A DNA stretch of 64,000 nucleotides from Bradyrhizobium sp. STM 3843 (GTDB lineage Bacteria > Pseudomonadota > Alphaproteobacteria > Rhizobiales > Xanthobacteraceae): NCBI RefSeq assembly GCF_000239815.1, contig NZ_CAFK01000257.1, positions 1 to 64,000 on the forward strand, read 5' to 3'. The stretch's first letter is position 1; each line of letters opens with the position of its first letter. A model generated the notes under the pieces. That model was given only the letters and a program-made list of their open reading frames with translations. It was not told the origin of the DNA and ran no database searches. Positions 15,472-24,123 of the stretch are shown here, one piece after another. The translations under genes and the position numbers were made by a program.

Positions 15472-16581
15472 ATGTCAGCGCTCACTGTCCGCGATCTCAC
15501 CAAGAAGTTCGGTCCCGTCGAGGTGCTGAAAGGAATTGACCTCGAAATCGGCACCGGCGAGTTCATTGTGCTGGTCGGGCCTTCCGGCTGTGGCAAGTCA
15601 ACCTTGCTCAACATCATCGCCGGTCTGGAGCGCCAAAGCTCCGGTATGATCGAAATCGGCGGCCGTGTCGTCAACGACGTCGCACCGAAGGATCGCGACA
15701 TCGCCATGGTGTTCCAGTCCTACGCGCTCTATCCGTCGATGACGGTGCGCCAGAACATCACCTTCGGCATGGAATGCCGTCACGAGCCCAAGTCGAAGCA
15801 GGATGCCGCGGTGGCCGATGTTGCCCGGCTGCTGCAGATCGAGCGGCTGCTCGGCCGCAAGCCGTCGCAGCTCTCCGGCGGACAGCGGCAGCGCGTTGCC
15901 ATCGGCCGCGCGCTAGTTCGCAATCCCCTGTTGTTCCTGTTTGACGAGCCGCTGTCCAATCTCGATGCCAAGTTGCGCGTCGAGATGCGGATGGAGATCA
16001 AACGCCTGCACCAGCGCATCGGCGCCACCATCGTCTACGTGACGCATGACCAGATCGAGGCGATGACCATGGCGACGCGGATCGCGGTGATGCATCGTGG
16101 ACAGGTGCAGCAGTTCGCCGATCCCGACACCGTGTACCGCTATCCGGCCAACCTGTTCGTCGCGCGCTTCATGGGTTCGCCGCCGATGAACACAATGCGG
16201 GCGCGGCTCGAGGCCGGGAACGGCGGCCCGGTGGCCGTGATAGGCGCGGGGCGGCCAGACGAAGTCCGCATCCACTTGCAGCGATACGATGCGGCGGCCT
16301 CGTTTGTCGACCGCGAGGTGGTGTTTGGGATCAGGCCCGAATGCATCGCCGAGAGCAGCCGGATGTTTACCGGCGCCGCGCCCATCATCGTCAGCGCGCC
16401 GGTGGAGATGGTGGAGCCCACCGGTGCGGAGACGATCGTGCTGCTGCGCCTTGGCGGGGAGGCCGCGATGGCGCGGATCACGCCGGATCTCCGGCCCACA
16501 CCTGGTGCATGCGCCGACTTTGCGCTCGATACGCGGCGCATCTGCCTGTTCGATCCCGAGACGGAGCGGCTGATCACATGA
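15472..16581 (+). CDS. sugar ABC transporter ATP-binding protein (UgpC/MalK type)
   Basis: 369 residues. Walker A is GPSGCGKST, the Q-loop VFQSYALYPSMTV, the signature LSGGQRQRVAIGRAL, Walker B LFLFDEPLSNLDA, and the H-loop THDQIEAMTMA. The C-terminal 130 residues form the OB-fold regulatory domain of MalK-like ATPases (VVFGIRPECI). It drives the two permeases. Its stop overlaps the next gene's ATG. Confidence 0.93.
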   Translation: MSALTVRDLTKKFGPVEVLKGIDLEIGTGEFIVLVGPSGCGKSTLLNIIAGLERQSSGMIEIGGRVVNDVAPKDRDIAMVFQSYALYPSMTVRQNITFGMECRHEPKSKQDAAVADVARLLQIERLLGRKPSQLSGGQRQRVAIGRALVRNPLLFLFDEPLSNLDAKLRVEMRMEIKRLHQRIGATIVYVTHDQIEAMTMATRIAVMHRGQVQQFADPDTVYRYPANLFVARFMGSPPMNTMRARLEAGNGGPVAVIGAGRPDEVRIHLQRYDAAASFVDREVVFGIRPECIAESSRMFTGAAPIIVSAPVEMVEPTGAETIVLLRLGGEAAMARITPDLRPTPGACADFALDTRRICLFDPETERLIT

Positions 16582-17345
16582 TTGAGACGAGTTATTCCGG
16601 ACTTGCGGGCCGTGTGGTGTTGATCACGGGTGGCGCCAGCGGCATCGGCGCCACCTTGGTGCACGCGTTCGCGGCCCAGCAGGCCCGGGTCGCTTTTCTC
16701 GACATCGATACGGAAGCAGGCGAGGCGCTGGTGGACGAGGTGGCCGATGTGTCCGGTGTCACGCCGCTGTTCGTGCCATGCGATCTACTTGATATCGACG
16801 CCCTGCGCGAAGCGATGGGAGAGATTCACCGCGTCCTCGGTGGTGCCGCTGTTTTGGTGAACAACGCCGCCAACGATCAACGTCAGGTTCTCTCCGAGGT
16901 GACGCCGGCCGAATTCGACTGGATGATCGGGGTCAATCTCAAGCACGTCTTCTTTGCGGCGCAAGCGATCGTGCCGCAAATGCAGGCGCGCGGCGGTGGC
17001 TCGATCATCAACATGTCTTCGGTGGCGTGGATGCGCGGCGCGCCGGCGCTGCCGGCCTACGCCGCAGCGAAGGCGGCGATCGTCGGGTTCACCAACTCGC
17101 TCGCGCGGCTTGTCGGCCCCGATCGCATCCGCGTAAACGCGATTGCTCCTGGCATGGTGATCACTGAGCGCCAGCGCCGGCTCTGGTTTCCAGACGAGCA
17201 GAAGATTGCCGAGGTGCGGTCGCGTCAGGCCATACCAGATGCGGTGACGCCTGACGACGTCGCGCGCATGGCACTGTTTCTGGCATCCGACGAGAGTCAG
17301 CGCATTACGCGACAGTGCTTTCAGGTCGACGGGGGACTCGGCTAG
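16578..17345 (+). CDS. SDR-family sugar 1-dehydrogenase
   Basis: 255 residues of a classical short-chain dehydrogenase. The NAD site is TGGASGIGATLV, then NNAAND; the catalytic Ser is in NMSSVAW, and Tyr and Lys are in YAAAK. The order of motifs (FLDIDTEAGEAL, CDLLDIDALREAM, VNLKHVFFAAQAIVPQM, ERQRRLWF) strongly recalls the Caulobacter D-xylose dehydrogenase type. Oxidation of an aldose to its lactone is therefore the best guess. ATG 16578 overlaps the ATPase stop (ATGA), which places it in the transport operon. Confidence 0.8.
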   Translation: MIETSYSGLAGRVVLITGGASGIGATLVHAFAAQQARVAFLDIDTEAGEALVDEVADVSGVTPLFVPCDLLDIDALREAMGEIHRVLGGAAVLVNNAANDQRQVLSEVTPAEFDWMIGVNLKHVFFAAQAIVPQMQARGGGSIINMSSVAWMRGAPALPAYAAAKAAIVGFTNSLARLVGPDRIRVNAIAPGMVITERQRRLWFPDEQKIAEVRSRQAIPDAVTPDDVARMALFLASDESQRITRQCFQVDGGLG

Positions 17346-17793
17346 GCGGGAAGGCACAACGCAGCCTGTTCGACTTGCCGATGCCCATCATGACCTTCAG
17401 TCCTGCCAATTAGACAGACTGAATCACCGATATCCCTGCGCCGCAACTGCCGACTTTTCAACGGAGTCGGGGGACAAGCGGAAGGGGCGGCCGGAGGACT
17501 AAAAGACCGCTTGTGACCTTGGCTGTGTGAAAACGTGAGAACTGAACAACCTCGGAGAATCCGCTTCTCGGATGCAGCCGCGCCCTAGCTCAGCATGCTC
17601 CTCGCGCTTGCAGAGGAGTGTTCATCTTCGCTTATCTCTGGTGAGGTCGCAGAATGACAATCATCGCGGTGAATGCGCAGCAACATTCGCTGCAGTTTCG
17701 TGCATGACTGTCGCGCGTGACCGCGCTTTCGCGAACGACGTTGGCGACAACGTCAGCGCTTTTCAAGGATTTAGCTCGCCATCGCGGATGTCG
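17346..17793. other. intergenic, no gene seen
   Basis: These 448 bases lie between two convergent operons. Short open frames here have no protein-like composition. GGCTGTGTGAAAACG (17520-17534) resembles the ends of some rhizobial insertion sequences, but I see no partner end, so no element is claimed. Confidence 0.5.
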
Positions 17794-18774
17794 TCACGAC
17801 TTATTCGCCCCGCTTTGCTTGCGCTCGCCATTGTCGTTAACATCCGCGGCTAACTCCGCAAACACGCGCCGGAGATTGCCGTCACAATCTTTCAGAACGG
17901 CCTCGGCGTCGCTCCTGTCGACGCCCAAGGCCAGCAGGACTGCCGTCTTGATGTCGCCCCCGGCCTGCTCGAGCGAGCGTGCCGCGTGCGGCAGATCACA
18001 GCTCGAGATTTTCGCCACCATGGCTTCGGCCCGCCGCTTCAGTTTGGCATTGGTCGGTAGCATGTTCACCATCATGCCGCGATACACCCGGCCAAGGCGC
18101 AGCATGATCCCGGAGGAGATCAGGTTGAGCACGATCTTCTGCGCTGTGCCTGCCTTCATCCGCGTCGAGCCGGCGATCAGCTCGCGGCCGGTCTCGATAA
18201 GGATCGGAAACTTTGCGGATGCCAGCAGGGCGGTGCCGGGATTGTTGGCGAGACCGATCGTAACTGCTCCGAAAGAGCCTGCCTTCTGCAGCGCCGCGAC
18301 CGTGAATGGCGTTGTCCCACTGGCGGCAACGGCGATCACCACGTCCTGCGGTTTCAGCCGCGCGGCATTGATCTGCCTGACCGCATCGTCGACATCATCC
18401 TCCGCACCCTCGATGCTGGTGACGAATGCGCTGTCCCCACCGGCGACGATGAAGCGGACGCGCTTGCCGGGCCAGGCGAAGGTCGGTGTCAGCTCGGCGC
18501 CGTCCTGGACTGCCACACGGCCCGAGGTGCCGGCGCCGACATAGACAATGCGACCGCGATCGCCCAGCGCCGACTTGGCCGCTTCCGCCGCCGCAGTGAT
18601 CGCGGGAAGGGCATGGCCGATCGCGGCGACAGCCGCAAGCTGGCCCTCCCACATCGCTTCCATCGCGGACCCCAGCGGCCATGCATCAAGATCGGCAAAA
18701 CGGAGATCGACGTCTTCGGTTGTCATATTGTTGATCCAAGCGCGATCAAACGCGGAATTTCGAATCCTGGTCAT
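17794..18774 (-). CDS. murQ: N-acetylmuramic acid 6-phosphate etherase
   Basis: 326 residues. Two SIS-domain landmarks are unmistakable: VYVGAGTSGRVAVQDGAEL, and ELIAGSTRMKAGTAQKIVLN with the MurQ signature. It cleaves the lactyl ether of MurNAc 6-phosphate to GlcNAc 6-phosphate and D-lactate, allowing use of peptidoglycan sugars. I start it at ATG 18774, where the MurQ-like N-terminus (MTRIRNSAFDRAWINNMTTEDV) begins; upstream codons overlap the kinase. The 29-base overlap with the upstream kinase implies one transcript. Confidence 0.92.
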   Translation of the reverse strand: MTRIRNSAFDRAWINNMTTEDVDLRFADLDAWPLGSAMEAMWEGQLAAVAAIGHALPAITAAAEAAKSALGDRGRIVYVGAGTSGRVAVQDGAELTPTFAWPGKRVRFIVAGGDSAFVTSIEGAEDDVDDAVRQINAARLKPQDVVIAVAASGTTPFTVAALQKAGSFGAVTIGLANNPGTALLASAKFPILIETGRELIAGSTRMKAGTAQKIVLNLISSGIMLRLGRVYRGMMVNMLPTNAKLKRRAEAMVAKISSCDLPHAARSLEQAGGDIKTAVLLALGVDRSDAEAVLKDCDGNLRRVFAELAADVNDNGERKQSGANKS

Positions 18775-19687
18775 GATCAGTTTCTCTCTTGGGCCGGTCG
18801 AGCTTGGACGAGCCGGGCTTGGGCAAGTCGAACCGTCCTCGTGCCACCCGTAAAGCGCCGGCATCAGGATGCCTCAGGCGGGCGCGCAGATCGGGCGTCA
18901 GCCAGGGCGTGATGTCATCCGCGAACCCACCCAACGCCGAGAGTCGGTCAAATCCTCTCGCCAGGAATAGATCGAGCAGGTCGCCAATGGCATCGGCCGC
19001 GCGTTCGACAAAGCGACCGCCGACCGGATCGCCCTGATTGGCATCTCGCATCACGATCGGCGCGAACACCGCATAATCTGTTGCCCTGGCTTCATCAGAC
19101 CAGGCCACCGCCTGTTCAGGATCATGATCGAACGCGCCCAGTGCCTCCGAAAGCAATGATATCAGCTCGCCCCGGCGATCCGCGGTCCGAAGCGCAAGTC
19201 GAACGACCTGCAGGCCGAGATCGGCGCCGCTGCATTCGTCCGACACGGTAAAGCCGTAACCGGCGACACGGATTTCGCAGCCGTCGATCAGGCCGACACT
19301 CACCGAGCCCGCGCCGGCGACCACGATCGCCCCGTCCGCGCCGCTATGGGCGCCGAGACAGGCCGCCAGGCCGTGGCTGATGAAAGCAACCGACGCAAAG
19401 GGATACGAGACCTCGTTGAACGCCGCTTCCGCGCCCCGGCGGCGCAGTCCGGCAAGGCCAATCCCGGCGTGCGTCCGCGTGACATCCTCCCGGGCCTGGC
19501 CTGACTGTGCGGCTGCCGCTTGAGTGATCTCCATGATGGATCGCCGTGCCTTCTCAAGGCCAATCCGGGTCCTGGCAGGCCCCGAGCTTGCTTCACCGAG
19601 CACCCTGCCGTTTTCGTCCTCGATCCGCGCGCGGCGACGAGTTCCGCCGCCGTCGATGCTAAGATACGTGGTACCGTTTGCTCCCAT
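18746..19687 (-). CDS. BadF/BadG/BcrA/BcrD-type ATPase, probably an amino-sugar kinase
   Basis: 313 residues. The actin-like ATPase phosphate-1 motif is YLSIDGGGTRRRARIED at the N-terminus. The second is GAIVVAGAGSVSVGL near residue 118, and ALGGFADDITPWLTPDL follows near residue 250. This family includes GlcNAc and glucosamine kinases. Upstream of, and overlapping, murQ, the likely role is phosphorylation of MurNAc, GlcNAc or an anhydro sugar before the etherase step. The substrate is inferred from context only. Confidence 0.83.
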   Translation of the reverse strand: MGANGTTYLSIDGGGTRRRARIEDENGRVLGEASSGPARTRIGLEKARRSIMEITQAAAAQSGQAREDVTRTHAGIGLAGLRRRGAEAAFNEVSYPFASVAFISHGLAACLGAHSGADGAIVVAGAGSVSVGLIDGCEIRVAGYGFTVSDECSGADLGLQVVRLALRTADRRGELISLLSEALGAFDHDPEQAVAWSDEARATDYAVFAPIVMRDANQGDPVGGRFVERAADAIGDLLDLFLARGFDRLSALGGFADDITPWLTPDLRARLRHPDAGALRVARGRFDLPKPGSSKLDRPKRETDHDQDSKFRV

Positions 19688-19803
19688 GATGAGTTAACGC
19701 CAGGGTTTCGCTCCGGGTCCTCACAAGTCCCCTGGTGTACATATGAAGCCTTGGACGGGACTCATCTCACGGGCCCGTTACTGCCGTTCTCGGATCGATA
19801 CTG

Positions 19804-20058
19804 ATGGGCTGCGCCGCGTCTTCCTCCCTCACGATTGCCGCGCGGCACATCTTTGATAGTGCCGCCAGATTCCATGAAAACGCACACAAGCTGGTCGATG
19901 GCGGCTTTCTCGCCAACGGGCATCCGCTTAGTCAGCCGCCCGCCGTGGATGCGCACTGGCAACCGCTGGCAGCGCAAAATCGCGGCCGTTTCCAGGTGCC
20001 GACGTTGCGCAATGTCGACAAGCGGCCGAGCCTCTCGGACGACTTTCACGGATTGTAG
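19804..20058 (+). pseudogene. remnant of a di-haem cytochrome c peroxidase-like gene
   Basis: An open frame contains DAHWQPLAAQNRGRFQVPTL followed by RNVDKRPS. RFQVPTLRNVDKRP is a hallmark of the C-terminal haem domain of bacterial di-haem cytochrome c peroxidases. No CxxCH haem motif or full domain surrounds it, and the frame ends soon after. It looks like a fragment left by deletion, not a working gene. The rest of 19688-20075 shows nothing else. Confidence 0.45.
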
Positions 20059-20075
20059 AGATTTCGGGCCACGAA

Positions 20076-20981
20076 ATGTTTGCGCTCACCTTTCTGGGGA
20101 CGTCAGCAAGCGTCCCGTCCGCCGACCGCAATCACCCCGGACTTCTCGTGGAGGCGGGAAATCAACGCATTCTGGTGGATTGCGGAGAGGGGACGCAGCG
20201 CCAGCTGTTGCGTAGCGGCGCCGGTTTTCGAAGATTGGACAGCCTGCTGTTGACCCACGGGCATTTCGACCACGTGCTGGGCATTCCCGGTCTCTTCTCG
20301 ACCCTGCGGCTGCGGCAGAGTGCCGAGGTCATGACAATTCACGCCAGCCAGGGCACCCTGGAAGTCATTGTCCGGATGCTCGCAGGCCTGTGGGGCGAGG
20401 GAAGGGCGCCCATTCCGCTGCAACTCGCTGAGTTGACTGCAGGTCAGGTCATCGCTAACGGCGAATTCGCCATCCACTGCTTTCCGGTGCGTCACCGCGA
20501 CACCGACAGCTTCGCCTTTTCCTTCGAAAGTCCTGCTCGTCGTCATCTTCGGCCGGATCGCCTCGCGGCCTTCGGCGTACCGGACGGCCCGGTACGGAAG
20601 GAACTCGCGGAGGGGAAGCCAGTGACGCTCCCAGACGGCACAACGATCGATCCCAAAGAGGTGCTCGGCCCGCCGGAGGGTCGCAAGAAGCTCGCGATCG
20701 TTGGAGATACCGAAACCATGGAGGGTCTGGCAGAGCACGTTTCCGATGCCGATGTGCTGGTCATCGAAGCGACATTCCTGGACCGCGACGCCGCCATTGC
20801 GCGTGACTACGGACATCTGACCGCAAGGGAAGCGGCCACGCTCGCCGTGGTGAGCAATGTCAAGATGCTTGTCCTGACCCACATCTCCGGTCGCTATCCG
20901 GATGAGGAGATTCTGGCGGAGGCCGCGGCGATTTTCCCGAACAGCCGGGTTGCCAGAGATTTCGATCGCATCGTGATCTAA
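20076..20981 (+). CDS. rnz: ribonuclease Z (metallo-beta-lactamase fold)
   Basis: 301 residues. The metal-binding motif LTHGHFDHVLGIPGL lies near residue 62, with FLGTSASVPSADRN at the N-terminus, FPVRHRDTDSFAF near residue 138, VGDTE near residue 210, and TAREAA plus LTHISGRY near the end. This is the typical RNase Z/ElaC layout for trimming tRNA 3' trailers. ATG 20076 is the first in-frame start. Convergent with dinB. Confidence 0.88.
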   Translation: MFALTFLGTSASVPSADRNHPGLLVEAGNQRILVDCGEGTQRQLLRSGAGFRRLDSLLLTHGHFDHVLGIPGLFSTLRLRQSAEVMTIHASQGTLEVIVRMLAGLWGEGRAPIPLQLAELTAGQVIANGEFAIHCFPVRHRDTDSFAFSFESPARRHLRPDRLAAFGVPDGPVRKELAEGKPVTLPDGTTIDPKEVLGPPEGRKKLAIVGDTETMEGLAEHVSDADVLVIEATFLDRDAAIARDYGHLTAREAATLAVVSNVKMLVLTHISGRYPDEEILAEAAAIFPNSRVARDFDRIVI

Positions 20982-21023
20982 CGCTGGCGGGTGGACCTGA
21001 GCCGAAAACAAGCCGCGCATCGC

Positions 21024-22127
21024 TCAGATCGGCAGGTCCAGTTGAGGTCCGCACTCCGCCTCGGACTGCAGCGACGATAGTGAGACGCCCAATAGTCTGA
21101 CCGGCTTCGGCGTTGGCATCTCGCTTTCGAGGAGACCGATGGTCAAGCGTCCCAGGTCTTGGCGGCTGGAGATCGCCGATGCGAGCGAGCGGCTACGGGT
21201 GATGATCTCGAAGTCGGAAAACTTCACCTTCAACGTCACGGTGCGGCCGAAATTGCCGGTGCTTTCGCAGTGACCCCAGATCTTGTCGACCAAAGGGTCG
21301 AGCTCCGCGACCAACGCCGCAAACTCGGTGAGGTCGCCGGAGAAGGTGTTTTCGGCGCCGACAGACTTCCGAATACGGTTCGCGCGAACGGGGCGTTCGT
21401 CGACACCGCGTGAGATCCAGTAGTAGTAGGCGCCGGCCTTGCCGAAATGGGCGTTCATGAACTCAAGGGTCTGATTGCGCATGTCCATGCCGGTGAAGAT
21501 ACCGAGCCTGTTCATCTTCGCATTGGTCGCCGGACCGATCCCGTGGAATTTCCCGACCGGGAGCTCTTCGACGAAAGCTGGTCCCATCTTTGGGGTGATC
21601 ACGAACTGGCCGTTTGGCTTTCGGTGATCCGAGGCGAGCTTCGCCAGGAACTTGTTATAGGAGATGCCGGCGGATGCGGTCAGGCAGGTCTCGCGCAGGA
21701 TCTTCGCCCTGATCGCCGTGGCGATATCGGTGGCGACGGGAATGTGCTGCAGGTTCTCGGTCACGTCAAGGTAGGCCTCGTCAAGTGAGAGAGGCTCGAT
21801 GATTGCGGTGTGCTCGGCGAAGATGTCGCGGATCTCCCGGCTGATCGCCTTGTAAACCTCGAACCGCGGCCTGACGAAGATCAGGTCGGGGCATTTGCGC
21901 TTAGCGGTCACCGATGGCATTGCGGAGCGGACGCCGAACGCTCGAGCTTCATAGCTCGCTGCGGCCACGACGCCACGTTCCTTCGATCCGCCGACGGCGA
22001 CAGGCTTGCCGCGCAAGTCCGGATTGTCGCGCTGTTCGACGGACGCGTAGAAGGCATCCATGTCGATGTGGATGATCTTGCGATGGGGCGCTCCTGGTGC
22101 GCCATGCTTCGGATCGGACTCGGGCAT
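21024..22127 (-). CDS. dinB: DNA polymerase IV (Y-family translesion polymerase)
   Basis: 367 residues. The Y-family catalytic motifs are KIIHIDMDAFYASVEQRDNP, AASYEARAFGVRSAMP, and the second acidic pair in PLSLDEAYLDVTE. The helix-hairpin-helix GIGPATNAKMNRLGI and a little-finger domain follow. The C-terminal LDLPI is a plausible beta-clamp binding peptide (compare QLDLF). I start it at ATG 22127; the frame is open far upstream because it happens to join a broken response-regulator gene. Confidence 0.93.
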   Translation of the reverse strand: MPESDPKHGAPGAPHRKIIHIDMDAFYASVEQRDNPDLRGKPVAVGGSKERGVVAAASYEARAFGVRSAMPSVTAKRKCPDLIFVRPRFEVYKAISREIRDIFAEHTAIIEPLSLDEAYLDVTENLQHIPVATDIATAIRAKILRETCLTASAGISYNKFLAKLASDHRKPNGQFVITPKMGPAFVEELPVGKFHGIGPATNAKMNRLGIFTGMDMRNQTLEFMNAHFGKAGAYYYWISRGVDERPVRANRIRKSVGAENTFSGDLTEFAALVAELDPLVDKIWGHCESTGNFGRTVTLKVKFSDFEIITRSRSLASAISSRQDLGRLTIGLLESEMPTPKPVRLLGVSLSSLQSEAECGPQLDLPI

Positions 22128-22589
22128 ACCTGGATTGTACAGAAACTTGCCAGGCAAGTCGCCGGTCGGGCCCAGTCGGTCCCTGGGCTTTCGGGGCAGG
22201 TGTCGACGATCAACTCGAGCACGTCCGTGACGGCGACGGCCGCTGCTTCCGGCGAGATCTCGGGCGGCGAACCTTCTCGGCGATGCGGCCAACGACCTCC
22301 AATTGCATTGGTCCGTCTCAGCCGCAGTTCGTGCCGCGGATATCGGTCGGCAAGCGCCGCCGAAGGATACGAGTCGGCTGAGGTCTACCGAGGTTGTTGC
22401 TGTGAACGTTCTGCTTCTTGCGAGGTGGTGGCGCGCGCCATACGCCAGGACTCCAGCCCCTCTCTGCCGATGAGGGTGGTCAAAAGCGGCGGTCGTGCCG
22501 CATTCGCCAGATGTCTGCTTATCCCCTGACGGCGGCCGAACAGCGGGGATACCTCGACCGCCGCTCAGGGCCGGCGCGCGCCTAAGTGT

Positions 22590-22982
22590 TCGACCACGCT
22601 TCGTGGCCCGGACGGCCGTGACGCGCGCGATGTCCTCGCTTAAGAACCGTCCTCCGCCCGCGACGGTCCTCACCGCGCTCAGCAGGTCTTCCGGTTTGGT
22701 GCTCTTCGTCACGTATCCCGATGCGCCGGCCTCGAACGCCTTGAGCGCGAAAGCCGGGCCGGCGTGCATGCTGAAAGCGAGCACCTGGGCGTCCTCGTCC
22801 CACTGCTGTATATGACGCACCGCCTCAAGGCCGCTGGCGCCGGGCAGGGCGATGTCCATGATCGCAACGCCTGGACGGTGGTCCTTGTAGGCGCAATAGG
22901 CCTGTATCGCGTCTTCGGCTTCGGCGCACACATGAAATCCGGCCTGGCGTTCAAGCAGCCGGCGATAGCCTTCGCGCCTCAT
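22590..22982 (-). pseudogene. broken NarL/LuxR-type response regulator
   Basis: A receiver domain lacking its N-terminal acidic residues begins REGYRRLLERQAGFHVCAEA. It keeps the phosphoacceptor segment VAIMDIALPGASG and the switch lysine in GYVTKSTKPEDLL, and reaches GGRFLSEDIA. After about 130 residues the similarity stops, and no helix-turn-helix output domain can be read in this frame. The upstream start also appears shifted. The frame stays open through 22128-22589 into dinB, but that stretch is not recognisable protein. Confidence 0.6.
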
Positions 22983-23047
22983 TCCATCAGCGCAAGGCGG
23001 CCCTTAGCGGAGGGATACGTTACCCTTGGTTGCGGCAATGGGATTCA

Positions 23048-23854
23048 TCAAAGCGCGTGTTCAATTGACCGAGCGGCGCGCATCGCCGTCTCCGCGACCT
23101 CGGATGCTCGCCGAGGATTGAGGCGCCTTCGAATTGCGGACACCGTCACCGCTGCGAGCGCCTGTCCATCGCGGCCGGTGATCCAGGCCGAGATCGAGCG
23201 GGTGCCCTCGATCAGCCCCTTGTCGCGCAGATTATAGCCGCGCCGGCGTGCCTCGGCGATCTGCTCGAGGATCACGGAGACTGTCGTCTTATATGAGCCG
23301 AAGCGGTTGGCGTTCCTTTCGAGGATCGCGCGCGCTTCACGCGCCGGCATGGCAGCCAGGATCGCCACGCCAGCACTGCTGACGCCGAGCGGCCGGCGCG
23401 CACCGACCTCGATCGACAGCACCTGGATTGGAAAGCTGCCCACGCGTCGCGACACGCACAGAGTATCCAATCCCGTGCGCGTGGTCAGAAACACTGTGTC
23501 GCCGATCTCTGCGGACAGTTCTGCAAGCGAGCGCTCGGCGACGACGAGCAGCTTCGAGCGTGTCTGGCGCGCCAGCGCGAGTTCGGGCACCTGCCGCCCG
23601 ACCGCGAAACGATCGCTCGCCTCGATCCGTTCGACGATACCTTCCTCGATCAGCACGTGAATGATGCGATGGACGGTCGGCCGCGTCAGCCCCGTGGCGC
23701 GCACGACCTCGCGTAACGGCAATCCGTTCTCGCGGCCCGCCGCCAGAATGCGGAGAACTGCGAGTGCGCGCCGGATGGCCTGCGCGCCCTGGCGCGGGCG
23801 TTGCCGTGGCGCTGCATCCACAATCGATTTGTTGCGCTGCACCCGTTTCTCCAT
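23048..23854 (-). CDS. IclR-family transcriptional regulator
   Basis: 268 residues from ATG 23854. The N-terminal winged helix (AIRRALAVLRILAAG, LPLREVVRATGLTRPTVHRII, HVLIEEGIVER) precedes the IclR effector domain (GDTVFLTTRTGLDTLCVSR, GSFPIQVLSIEVGARRPLG, SSAGVAILAAMP). It is divergent from the flavin reductase/MFS/hydratase operon and is the likely regulator of that pathway. The start codon touches a palindrome; the frame is open upstream to 23926, but that part covers the operator. Confidence 0.88.
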   Translation of the reverse strand: MEKRVQRNKSIVDAAPRQRPRQGAQAIRRALAVLRILAAGRENGLPLREVVRATGLTRPTVHRIIHVLIEEGIVERIEASDRFAVGRQVPELALARQTRSKLLVVAERSLAELSAEIGDTVFLTTRTGLDTLCVSRRVGSFPIQVLSIEVGARRPLGVSSAGVAILAAMPAREARAILERNANRFGSYKTTVSVILEQIAEARRRGYNLRDKGLIEGTRSISAWITGRDGQALAAVTVSAIRRRLNPRRASEVAETAMRAARSIEHAL

Positions 23855-23880
23855 TGTCCACAATATGGACAAAATGGACA
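23854..23880. promoter_or_regulatory. palindromic operator at the IclR gene start
   Basis: TTGTCCA-5-TGGACAA (23854-23872), followed by a further TGGACA at 23875-23880, gives three copies of the half-site. The palindrome covers the first base of the iclR start codon and lies in the 270-bp divergent region, so one site could repress iclR and regulate the catabolic operon. Confidence 0.55.
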
Positions 23881-24123
23881 TAATTTCCTGGACGCTGCAA
23901 GCCCCACGGTTCACATCACGCCACAACTATACGCGTTCGACATCGATCGGGAATGCGTGAACAACAACAGACGCGGCAAGCGGACTTCAGATGGGTTGGA
24001 AACATTGTTATCGTAGCGGCAATACGCCGCAGCCACATGAACAAGATGCATCGCCCGACAACGCGAAGCGCTATCGCAGCGTAGCAGCTCCGGTCGAGGC
24101 GCGTGTGCAGCGGGGATCGGCTT

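Noticed and set aside
17520..17534. GGCTGTGTGAAAACG as an insertion-sequence end
   Set aside because: No matching inverted end or transposase remnant is visible nearby, so no element is claimed.
21024..22982. 652-residue receiver-polymerase fusion protein
   Set aside because: The receiver lacks its N-terminus, the linker is not protein-like, and dinB has its own good start at 22127.
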